A stretch of DNA of 64,000 bases from Vitis vinifera (lineage: Eukaryota; Streptophyta; Magnoliopsida; Vitales; Vitaceae): assembly GCF_030704535.1 (NCBI RefSeq), contig NC_081807.1, positions 4,815,001 through 4,879,000 of the forward strand, in the 5' to 3' direction. Within the stretch, counting starts at the first letter, position 1. Each line of letters begins with the position of its first letter. Below are positions 27,101-37,400 of this stretch, piece after piece. Under the pieces are notes generated by a model. The model saw nothing but the letters and a program-made list of their open reading frames with translations. It was not told where the DNA came from and searched no databases. The position numbers and the translations under genes are program-made.

Positions 27101-29936
27101 TTATCATGTAGTGACTTGGATTTCTACTTTGTTAGGTTGACATTGTCAAAGGAGAAGCTGAACGACAACGATTACAAAGAGAGGAGCTAGAACTGGAGCT
27201 TCATGCTTTAAAACATCAGATGCAAAATGTTGAGAGTAGTGATGCTGACATGAAAAGGTTCAAAAGCTATTATACTTTTTGGTTTGCTTGGATTGCAGAA
27301 CCATGATGCACTGTTGTATTAATTCCAATAAATAACCTTTTCGTCTTCAGGCATTTAGATGAGAAAGAGAAAGCTCTTCAAGAAGCCTCAGAGCATATAA
27401 AAGTTCTTGAGAGAGACATAGCTAACAGGGTTGCGGAGGTAAAGTTCAATTCTGCACCTTTTGTACACTTGTTTGTATCTTTCTTTTTAACTCAATGGTT
27501 GATTCTATTTCACTGAAGCAACTTTGAACCCGGTGGTTTTTTTATTTTTTATTTTTTTAATTTGGCTCAAGCACTAAGAGTTTCTGTTTCTGTTATTTTC
27601 CAATAGATTGCCCAGTTGAAGGCACACATCTCTGAGCTGAATTTGCATGCAGAGGCACAGGCTAGTGAATACAAGCAAAAGGTAGGTCACCACATATTAC
27701 TTCACAGATTAGACTGACTAGCATACTCTTGCAATAATGTTGCAAGGCATGAATGGGATTTCTGCTACTTTCATCACAAATTCCATTAATTCCACTGACT
27801 CAGAAACTTGAAAACAGTTCAAGGCATTGGAAGCCATGGTTGAACAAGTCAAGCCTGAGGGCTTTTCCACCCATGTACAAAATTCATCATCAAATAAATC
27901 AGAGAAAAATGCCTCAAAGTCTAGGGGTTCTGGTTCCCCTTTCAAATGCATTGGATTAGGGTTGGTACAACAAATTAAATTGGAGAAGGATGAGGAGCTT
28001 TTTGCTGGAAGGCTTCGCATTGAAGAGCTTGAAGCCTTAGCTGCAAGTCGGCAGAAAGAGGTAAGCCTTACTGCACCCATGTAGTTCCTACAGAAACATA
28101 ATTCCTTTCATATTGGATGTGCATCATTACTGTTGTTTACTAGAATCAAGTGTGTATATATATTTTTTTCAGATATTTGCATTGAATGCCAGACTAGCTG
28201 CTACAGAAAGCATGACCCATGATGTAATTCGAGATTTATTGGGATTAAAATTAGATATGACCAAGTATACAGTAAGTTTATGAAGTTGCATACTATTGTT
28301 TTGATTCAATGATATATCTTAGAATTTATGAATAATACAAGAGCTATCATTACTGTCCTCTTGGTATATTTGAAAAACAGCAGTTCATACATATAATTTG
28401 TGCTTATCACATTTCCCATTCTGTGATGGTAGTCGGTGTTGGATAATCAACAAGTGCAGAAGATAACAGAGAAGGCTCAACTTCATAGCATAGAATCTCA
28501 AGCAAAGGTACAGTTAACTGTGATTATAGTGAAGATAAGTTGGGTATGTTCATGTCTGTTATCTTGAATTGTGTCCTTTTCGTTCAGGAGCAGGAGGTAA
28601 TCAAGCTAAAGCAGCAGTTAAATGAGTTTGTTGAGGAGAGGCAAGGGTAAGCAACTGTACTTCAAAATTGGGGAAATCTGGCTGTCCATAGTCATGTGTA
28701 AGTTTGTTCTGTGCATTACTTTGTAGATGGTTGGAGGAAATTGATCGCAAACAGGCTGAGATGGTGGCTGCACAAATTGCCCTGGAAAAGCTCCGTCAGC
28801 GAGATCAGTTACTTAAAACTGAAAATGAAATGTTGAAGGTTCGGATAAATTAGTCTTATTCTTCTGGGTAAATTAAAATTAGTGTTATTATACTTGTTTT
28901 TTTGTGGCCTTACTGTCTTTGATCTGTATAGTTGGAGAATGTAAAACATAAGAAGAAGGTGATGGAACTTGAAGGAGAAGTAAAGAAGCTGTCTGGACAG
29001 CAAAACCTCCAGCAGCGCATTCATCATCATGCCAAAATCAAGGCAAGTTATTTTTATTTATGTTTATGTTTGCCTTTTTTAAAAAAAAAAAAAAGAAAAG
29101 AAGAAAAAAACCATATTTTCTGTCCTTTTCACTCTCTTCTGAAGTAAACATTTAGCAACAAACTTAAATGACAGGAAGAAAACAATCTACTGAAGATTGA
29201 AAATGAAGATCTTAGCAATAAGCTAAGGCGGGCAGAGGTGATTCTTTCACGTGTCAAAGAAGAGCTTGCTCGCTACCGTGCTTCCTGTGGTAGGAGTATT
29301 GATTTCAATGAGGAACAAATGCTGAGTAATAAACTTAAGGTTGGTATCAGTGTCAGTATGCAGTATGCATGATGTGTGTGCAATCCACAGCAGGAGTACA
29401 TCACCTAACAATCAACTGAATCTTCAACAGGAAACAGAAGAAGAGAGGCTGCAATTAGCACAGAAGTTCCTGAACTTGTGTACCAGCATTTTAAAGGTTT
29501 GTTAATTTTTTTTTTCTTGTATTGGGTCTGCCCAGAGAGACCCAGAGATTGAAACAGTAACCGTTTATTATCTGAAATGAACTTTCAGGTAGCTGGAATA
29601 ACAAAACCAGTGTCTGAAATAAGCCTCTCTGTGGCTGAAGAAGCTCTTGAGCAGCTCAAGAATCGACTCACAACACTGGAAAGAGAATCACAAGATTTGA
29701 AGTTTAAGGTAGGGGGAATACTCCCCTTCTTTAAATAGGAGTTTGCTTCACTACGAACTGAAATGCAGGAAACTAAGAAACTGCTGATCCTTCTGCAGAA
29801 TAAGATTGTGAATGAAAGAATTCGACTCTCCGAGCTTGTGCCACAGCCCTCACCATTAAGCTCAAGGACAGATGAGAACCATCTAACTCCCCAGAGGGTA
29901 TCCCAAACTCCATTTCTTTCAGCTTTAGATCGATAG
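15104..29936 (+). CDS. KIN12: Kinesin-12, phragmoplast-orienting (POK/KIN12C-D) type, ~3126 aa, 37 exons
   Basis: Coding exons: 15104-15793, 16650-16805, 16895-16978, 17745-17864, 17968-18081, 18165-18257, 18354-18514, 18609-18683, 18776-18863, 18949-19007, 19107-19170, 19262-19327, 19420-19587, 19832-19936, 20028-20263, 20341-20410, 20500-20565, 20684-20728, 20819-20898, 21026-21110, 21384-23090, 23214-23666, 23859-26843, 26923-27030, 27136-27257, 27351-27438, 27607-27681, 27818-28060, 28173-28271, 28433-28507, 28588-28646, 28727-28838, 28932-29042, 29175-29339, 29431-29496, 29589-29708 and 29769-29936. They total 9381 nt. Residues 1-230 are a basic Ser/Thr/Pro-rich arm. The motor (about 225-568) has the P-loop GQTGSGKT split between exons 3 and 4, switch [10 protein letters not shown] and switch II DLAGSER. 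The rest is coiled coil. POK kinesins act at the division site and guide the phragmoplast in cytokinesis. The assignment follows the N-terminal motor, the MLRDLKFF start and the huge stalk. It is longer than I remember for Arabidopsis POK2 (about 2,770 aa). Confidence 0.93.
16081..16267 (+). mobile_element. 5'-truncated L1-type LINE tail in kinesin intron 1
   Basis: A segment with a typical plant LINE 3' end (TTGTATACCCCCCTGTATGC, then a Gly/Cys-neutral T-rich stretch, then an A run at 16260-16270) lies in the first coding intron. The word AAAATGTCT occurs at 16072-16080 and again at 16268-16276, consistent with a target-site duplication. It has no coding capacity. Confidence 0.55.
24882..25409 (+). 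repeat. Tandem 264-bp (88-codon) duplication in the kinesin stalk
   Basis: Codons from 24882 ([20 protein letters not shown]) and from 25146 ([20 protein letters not shown]) start two in-frame 88-residue units with the same order of motifs. DADLKE, VLEEDIQ/VLEQDIQ and SSRIAEV recur at matching positions. Since 264 nt is a multiple of three and 88 is close to a whole number of heptads (12.6), the coiled-coil frame is locally shifted but not broken. Confidence 0.9.
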
Positions 29937-30211
29937 ACAGGGCCCATCAGCTGCTGGTTGAATAGTGGTTAACCTTCTGCTAACAGTCATTGAAATCCAA
30001 GCTGGGCTATTCTTTTGTTTCATTGATCCTCTTGTGTATATCAGCTCTTGTATATACTTTCATATTTTATATGATTCAATTATAAATTGAAAGTTTGCGT
30101 CACATCTGTGTTCATGAACAGGCCATTTTATGTTGCACTCTGCTCTGCATACATTCCATGCAAATCAATACCTCAGGCTTCTCAAAAATCAGTCAAAGTG
30201 GACAAGCCTAA
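29937..30211 (+). other. Kinesin 3' UTR and flank
   Basis: No frame is supported. T-rich sequence with TGTATATC/TTGTATATAC words at 30033-30058 and ATAAATT at 30082 is typical of plant far-upstream and near-upstream polyadenylation elements. Confidence 0.4.
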
Positions 30212-30475
30212 GGTGGTGTTTGTTTTTTTGGTTTTTTTGCTGAAAACAATTTGTTTTCAGAATTTAGGTTGTTTATCTACTTTTTCATGACTTATTATAA
30301 ATTTTTTATTAAATAGAAAAAGTCAAAATATGTAATTTTTTTTAAATAGAAAAAATAACATATTGATTTTTTTTTATATTTTAATATTTAATATAAATAA
30401 AATACTACAAAAACAAACAACCTAATATTTAACACTAAGGTTTTATTTAAAATTAAATAAAAAACAAACACCACC
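30212..30475. mobile_element. Tourist/Harbinger-type MITE, 264 bp
   Basis: The left end GGTGGTGTTTGTTTTTTTGG and the right end AAAAAACAAACACCACC are inverted repeats. The 3-bp duplication TAA flanks both sides (30209-30211 and 30476-30478). GG-starting terminal inverted repeats with a TAA/TTA target duplication are the signature of PIF/Harbinger MITEs. The interior is AT-rich and non-coding. Confidence 0.85.
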
Positions 30476-30566
30476 TAAGTTACCTCGAAAATGTATGTGA
30501 AAAATATGCACTTTAAAATCTACCTCTTGTCTCACTTTATAATCCTACCATTTGCACAAGCCGTGG

Positions 30567-30603
30567 CACGTGTTGTAACACAGATAGTAGCACGTGTCAC
30601 GTG
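30567..30603. promoter_or_regulatory. Triple G-box (CACGTG) cluster
   Basis: CACGTG occurs at 30567-30572, 30591-30596 and 30598-30603, the last two only one base apart (CACGTGTCACGTG). G-boxes/ABREs bind bZIP and bHLH factors. The cluster is about 870 bp upstream of the reductase start codon and 630 bp after the kinesin stop, so it could serve the reductase gene, but function is not shown. Confidence 0.45.
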
Positions 30604-31471
30604 TCTCGGCTCAGGTCTGTTACATGCGTTATAACAAATGATTCAACCTAAAAATATAATTTACATCAAATTTAAACTACAATTCAAAATTATTTATTTA
30701 TTCCAAATAGTAAGAATGTTTGGACAATAGAAATGATGAAAAATAAGTGAAAAGATGGGAAAATATGAAAAAAATATCATACATAAATAGCATCTATCTA
30801 AAATTAATTCAATAATAAAAATGGCACATGAAATTATATATATATTTTTGGAAAAAAGGTTTATTTACAAAAAAATTAAAAATAAAATAAAGTGTATAAT
30901 CATCGTTGATGATAATTTTGGTTTTTTATTTAAAATGTGTTTGATAATAATTTTTAAAAGTATTTTTTTTACTATTTGAAAGATAAAATTTTTTAAGGTT
31001 TTAAAATTATTATCAAATTCATTTTCATTTGTTTTGAAATGTACGGACATTTATACTCTTTATCGATTAACCAAATAAAATAAAATACGTAAAATATTTT
31101 ATAATAAAAGAATATTAAAATAAAGTGTTAAAAGCAAGCTCTAAAGCGACAAATCTTCTCATTACACGTCACGTTTTGACCTACGTCGCATAGAATTTTC
31201 GTACACCCACCCCCCACTTACAGTGGAGTCAGCTTCAGATTAGGGTTTCGCCATTGATGCTCTGGAGAAGCTTTTGTTTTTCCCTTTTCTTCCTTTTTTT
31301 TCTCTTCCACACACCCAAAGGCATCATTGGAATAAACCCCAATTTCACATTTCAAGCATCCTATTCTTTGAGTAAATTCCCCGAGCATCTGATAATTGAA
31401 GCCCCATACAAAACGAAACCCTAATCTGAAACATCTTTCTCGCTGTTGGCTTCTGCAGATTTTGATCGAAA
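30604..31471 (+). promoter_or_regulatory. Upstream region and leader of the reductase gene
   Basis: AT-rich until 31140, with a hairpin MITE at 30925-31030. TGACG-type words (ACACGTCACG at 31163, ACCTACGTCG at 31180) precede the likely leader. The leader includes a telo-box-like TTAGGGTTTCG at 31240 and its exact inverse at 31414-31430, and a pyrimidine tract at 31270-31310. Confidence 0.4.
31234..31430. repeat. 17-bp perfect inverted repeat in the reductase leader
   Basis: TTCAGATTAGGGTTTCG at 31234-31250 is the exact reverse complement of CGAAACCCTAATCTGAA at 31414-31430. The loop is 163 nt. Both lie just upstream of the start codon at 31472, so they probably fall in the 5' UTR. Confidence 0.8.
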
Positions 31472-34400
31472 ATGAGCTCTGCACACTTGAGTTCGATTCG
31501 TTTTGATCGGGAATGGTTCAGGAAGGTTGGTAGTTATGACAAGATTCGGTAAAGTTCTGTTTGGTTAGAGAGAAAATGCAGGAGAAGAAAAGAAAAGACA
31601 CGTAATGAGTATTTTGTCTTAATTTTATATATATATTTTTTTACATTTAGCTCACTGGAAACAGAGTACCTTGTTCTGCTACTTGGCTGAGTTGAGTTGT
31701 GTTGGAGTTTTCCATTTGTTGGAAGTAAAATAGATAAATAAGAACTTAAACTTTTATTAGTACTTTCCTGAGTTTTCTCCGCAACCAAACGAGAGGAATA
31801 AGAAAGGGGACTTTTTTTTTTTTTTTTTTAAGCTATGCTAAACTGAAAATTTATCTTTGAAGATTCAAAATGGTGGGAAATAATGTTACCGGTTTTTCAT
31901 TGAGTTGTTGAGTGAAACTAAGATTCCAAATGGAAGGAAGCTGGGTGTTATTGAGATGGAGTTTTCCATTTCTTTGGAAGTAAAATAGCTGAAAGCATCA
32001 GACTTAAAATTTTATTTTCATTGTCCTGAGTTTTATTAGCAATCAAATCAAGAGGAACAAGAAGGGTGATTGTTTTCAAGCCATACCTAACTGAAAGTTG
32101 GTAACTTTTAAGATTTGAATTGGTGGGAAATGTTATTTACATGCATGTTTCTTTTTACATAATTGCAGAGTGAAACGAAGAGTTCAAATGGAAGGAAGCT
32201 TCATATTAGAGGATCAGTGACTTCATCCCCGCAAAGCGTGCAGTTTGCAGAGGCAAAAGCCGAGAAATCTGGAAAGGCAGTTCGGATTGGTGTACTTGGG
32301 GCCAGTGGCTACACTGGTTCAGAGGTACTCTGTTTTTCTCATAAAGATACCCATAACACTTCTTTCCATTGAAATGTACTTTAGGAACTTCAAAGAAGAG
32401 GATGATTAAGAGTGTGTTTGGTAGTGATTCTGGAAAGTGTTTCTAGTACTTTTAATGCTTAAAAAATAAATATTTTCAAGTGTTATAAAGATTAAAACCA
32501 CTTTTCAGAATCACTGCCAACTTGGTGATGGTAAATTGTCTTCATTCATGTAATATATGGAATGATATTTCCTGGCAGATTGTTAGACTTCTGGCAAACC
32601 ATCCACACTTTGGCATTACCCTCATGACTGCAGACAGAAAAGCTGGTCAATCAATTGGATCAGTATTTCCACATTTGATCACACAAGTATGACTCTTTAT
32701 ATTTTCAGGGTTTTCCTTATGTTTAAGGTACAATGATTGCTTTTGCAGCAATGATACTGATTAGAAATAGTTTTTTTGCATGGAACATATTGAACTCAAT
32801 CAATAGTTAATTGTGGTAAATTTGATTTATATTCACAGCAGTGTTTTAGAAAAATGTATCATTCCAGTTGGTAGCTTATTATGTACATGCCCTGCATCTG
32901 CACCTCAACCAACTAATATGTTTTAAATTGGCTATTCAATGGTGACTTTGACCAAATACCTTTTTAATAATTGTTAAAACAAATGTCAAATCAATAAATA
33001 ATACAACTAAAAATGTAATTGCAATTGAGGTCCATCTAGTTTGGAGGATCAGAATTAAGAGTGTTGCTACATATTTGATTTCATTTGACTGACTCTCCTA
33101 ATTTGTATTTATCTTCTTTCACTCCTAAACAAAATCCCACCATTCTCTTTTAAATTAAAAAATTGCATAATGATTGTTTGGTGGGAATGTTGAATTAGGG
33201 ATTTTTGGAAAGAACACTGTTTCTCCGAAACCAATATAGGTGTTTGAGTCAAATTGAATCTTGGAATACTGGAAAATGGGAGTTGTAGACAGCATGGCAT
33301 GGATAGAACGAATGTGATATGACTACAAAAATGAATGCACATGGATGTTGTGCAAAAAACTAAACTAGTGCTATGAATGCAAACCTAGCCCTTCTCAAAG
33401 TTCTCTGTCTCAGCTTTACTTTCATATTTTAATTATTTCTTGGCATTGGTAGCTTAGAGTGGGCAACCACCAATTTAACAACCTGCCTTATTGGCCCTTA
33501 ATGGACATTAGCAGGATTCAGATACCTCTATAATTTGGATCCCATAGAATTTTGTCAGTAGCTCCATTACATGGTTTTCTCAAAACTATTATTTTATAAT
33601 TTACCTCCAGTCATGGAAATCAGTGTCACATGTGAAATAATTCAGCACATCCAAAGCAGTATAAGAAAATAAATTATGTTTCTTAGAAGAAAAAATTAAC
33701 CTAAAAAGTGAATCCTATGCATAACAAGGAAACCAGTAGAATAAAACTGGGAGTTTTTTATTTAGTGGAGACAATTAATGATGATATCCTGAAATTTAGG
33801 CAGAGAGCTTAATTTTCTCTCTTCCTCTCTCTCTCACCCCCCAACCCCCTCCCCCAACATGTTTTGCAAGGTGGCAAATGTTGATGAGCTTACAGTTCTT
33901 TACATTTACAGGATTTACCAGATATGGTTGCTATCAAGGATGCAAAATTTTCTAATGTGGATGCTGTGTTTTGTTGTTTGCCACATGGAACCACACAGGT
34001 CCTTTACTCATTCAATCAGCAAAAATGAGGCCATATGCTTAATTTCTAAATATGACAAACCATTTACTAAGTTCCTTTTATTTAATCATTTATGTATTGA
34101 TTGTTTTTTTACAGGACATAATCAAAGCTCTTCCCAAGAGTTTAAAGATTGTTGACCTTTCTGCAGTACGCTTTAGATGCACACTTCTACCTTTCTTTGC
34201 AGTCTAAGTGGTTCTTTTACATGCGTCCTGCAGTTAATTAGAAATTTGAAGATTTTACCTTATCTATTCTAAGTGATGCTTTTGCAGGACTTTCGTCTGC
34301 AAGAAATTGCTGAATATGAAGAATGGTATGGTCAGCCACACAGAGCCCCAGATTTGCAGGTAGGTAATTATTTTCTTAAGTGTGCACCTGAGATATCTTT

Positions 34401-37400
34401 TAAGGAGAGTGTCAGAAGTTCTGGGTTCGGGAGTTTTTGGCTTTGATGTTGTATACCCATCCATATGGTATTCTCTTTCCAAACTCAATTAAATAAAATA
34501 GAATTGTTGGAGAATGATCTTTCTCACTTTGATTGTACTTTGGAAACCCTTATATTAAAATTTAAATTTAAATTTAATCTTTTGACTATGGAGGTAGGAA
34601 GTATTATTATTATTATTATTGTTAGTGTTATTATTATTATAGTTGTTGTTGTTGTTATTTTGAGTTTCTTGGACATTGTATTCAAATTTGAGTCTTTATA
34701 GTTGCTCAAATATGCATATTTGTTATTTAAGTTGTTCATATCTTCCTAGGTTGTTGTCCACCATATCAATATTATAAATGCCTCAAGTGTTTGATGGCTG
34801 TCATCATCATATATATTTGGTTGGGTGATCTTTTGCAACATTAGAGGACAAGAATCCATGGAAAGAATTTCCTAGGAGAAATCTCTTTGGATACTATATT
34901 TGAGGTACAACGTGCATTTTGATGCATGGTGCTTTACATATGATGATGGATTTCACTGAGCATTCCCTTAGAATTGCTTGCTAAGGACAACTTAACTATT
35001 TTAATTGTGGTAATATTTATCTGTTGTCATCAAGTCATCTTTGTTGTTGTGGGCAATGGTATGACATAACACAGGCCTTCAATATAATGATCCTTGAAAA
35101 CTATCTGAGCACAACTTTCTTTTCACTTGCTTTTTTCATCATGTTAGTGAATTTTTTGTTTACTTGGATCAGAAAGAAGCAGTGTATGGCTTGACAGAGA
35201 TTTTGAGGGAAGAAATTAAAGCTGCACGTCTTGTTGCCAATCCTGGCTGTTATCCTACAACCATTCAGCTTCCTCTTGTTCCTTTGTTGAAGGTTTGTGC
35301 CTGTTTTGTTGTTTTTTTTAAAGTTTTTCTATGTATTTGATTTGATTTTTGAGTTTTGAGTACGAGCCAAGGTCTTGCAGTATCTTCTATAGGGAGAAAT
35401 GCTTTGTTTGTTTCTTAGATTTCAGAAATATTAGAAACTGGATTAATATATCTAAAATTTCATTGTATGCACAGAGATGCATGAGAAAAATTCATTTACA
35501 GTTCAATAGGAAGCTCTTAATAGTTAGGACATACAGTATATCCAGTACAAAATGAAGAAGCATTGGTTTATATCCATTCTACAAATTGAGAAAAAGGAAG
35601 AAAGAACTATGGGTGGGGGGGAAGGAAGAAAGCCATGCTGAGAGACACCCTATCATGTACTGAGTATCAACACACCCAAAAAGCTTGGTGTTTTTTAGTA
35701 AATTTTATTTGCCTATAAAAAAAATATCAAGATACACCAAAAAGCAGATTAGGGAAATGTACTGTGTGGACAGGTACAGTGGATGAGCTGAATTAAGTAG
35801 CTAACCATGAAAACTTAAGCTTTAGGTCTCAAATTCTAAATCTTTTTATATAATGGGGAGAGATTCATCCGAATAGCAAGGCCTTTATCCCAACTTCTGC
35901 AAAACAAATCTCAAGCAATTTGGGCCTGCTCCTATACCCTGTACCCCTTAAATACCAGGGAGATTCAACTTAGAGGCCTCTAGTTTATTGTTAGAGGTCA
36001 CTACTCTTAAGCTACACCTGATGGCCCTTTATAGCACTTGACATGCATTTTTGTTTTAAGCAGGTGCTGTTTCGTTTCCATGATTTAACAAATTGAACTA
36101 ATTAATTTTAAGATCCCCTCGGCTGCATTAATTACTCTGATTTTAATGAATATTTGATCTCCCAAATTAGACAAATAAGAGAGGTATTTGATCATCTGGA
36201 GACATGGAAGTGTTTGAGATGCACATAATATCAAACCCCTTTGGGTAACTGCAATTATTCTCTAGATTTAATATCTGAACCATCCATTGCCAACAGAAGC
36301 TTGCCATGCATAGTTTCTGACTGGACCATTCTTGGGGGTCTCGTCTTCTCAGATGTCCCTATTAAGTGCCCTGTGTTTTTCAGATTTGCATTTGGTTTGC
36401 AGGCTAATCTCATTGAAACAAGAAATCTCATTATTGATGCAAAATCTGGTGTGAGTGGAGCAGGTTAGGATTTTTTATTTTTTATTTTTAATGCAAATTC
36501 TTAGCAGTATATATTCTTGATTCCACTTGCAGCACATTTCAGCAGCTTTTGGTATTTGGTGCATTTTGCAGGTCGTGGTGCCAAGGAGGCAAATCTGTAC
36601 ACTGAAATAGCTGAAGGCATTCATTCTTATGGTATTACAAGGCATCGCCATGGTAAGATTTTGTAAATCAGAATGATATTACAATGAAGCAAAATCCCTA
36701 TCTATTTACAATTATTTTCTTTCCATTTAAATTCATAATATTTTTTCATGATTACTTTTAACATGCTGATTTCTTTTTCCTTTGTGTGGGGTGGGGACTG
36801 ATGCATGCTGAATGAATCTGGCACTTAATGGTTTTAATGGAAAATGTATATTATTGTAGTGGATCTTTGTCATAATAGCTTTACCAAGTTTATGGATGTT
36901 GAATATGATAAAAAGAAAAGTTCACGGATGTCAATAGGGCGAGTTTTTGAAGTGACCTGTTCCATCTAATCTTTACTGGGATGGATTTGATAAAGTTGCA
37001 ATCAGTGTATGAGTGGTTATTTTTTATTTAATCCATTCTATTTTTTGGACCCAGGTTGAGGTCAGTATGGGTTTAGGTTTATGCCAATCCCCTCCCCCAC
37101 TTCCCCTCACACACCCGGATTATAGTGCTATTATATATTTATCCTTGGGAGTCCCTGAATGTCCCTCATATCTGGGATAAAGGTACAGTTTTCTCCAAAA
37201 TCTCTGTACAGCCCACAGTCATCTCTACCCCTACAGCTAAATGTAATCCATCACAATCTTTATCCCAAATCACTTCATTGCATCCTTGGCTAGCATCAGT
37301 CAAAAGTGAAGGAAAGTTCCTCTGACGATTGCTTCTATTGACTGTCCTTTCTCTGCAACCTATCACTCTTTCTTGATCCAAGACAAAGATAATAGATGCC

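Noticed and set aside
31218..31484. An 88-codon minus-strand frame over the reductase leader
   Set aside because: It overlaps the leader and first exon of a well-supported plus-strand gene and shows no domain; open by chance.
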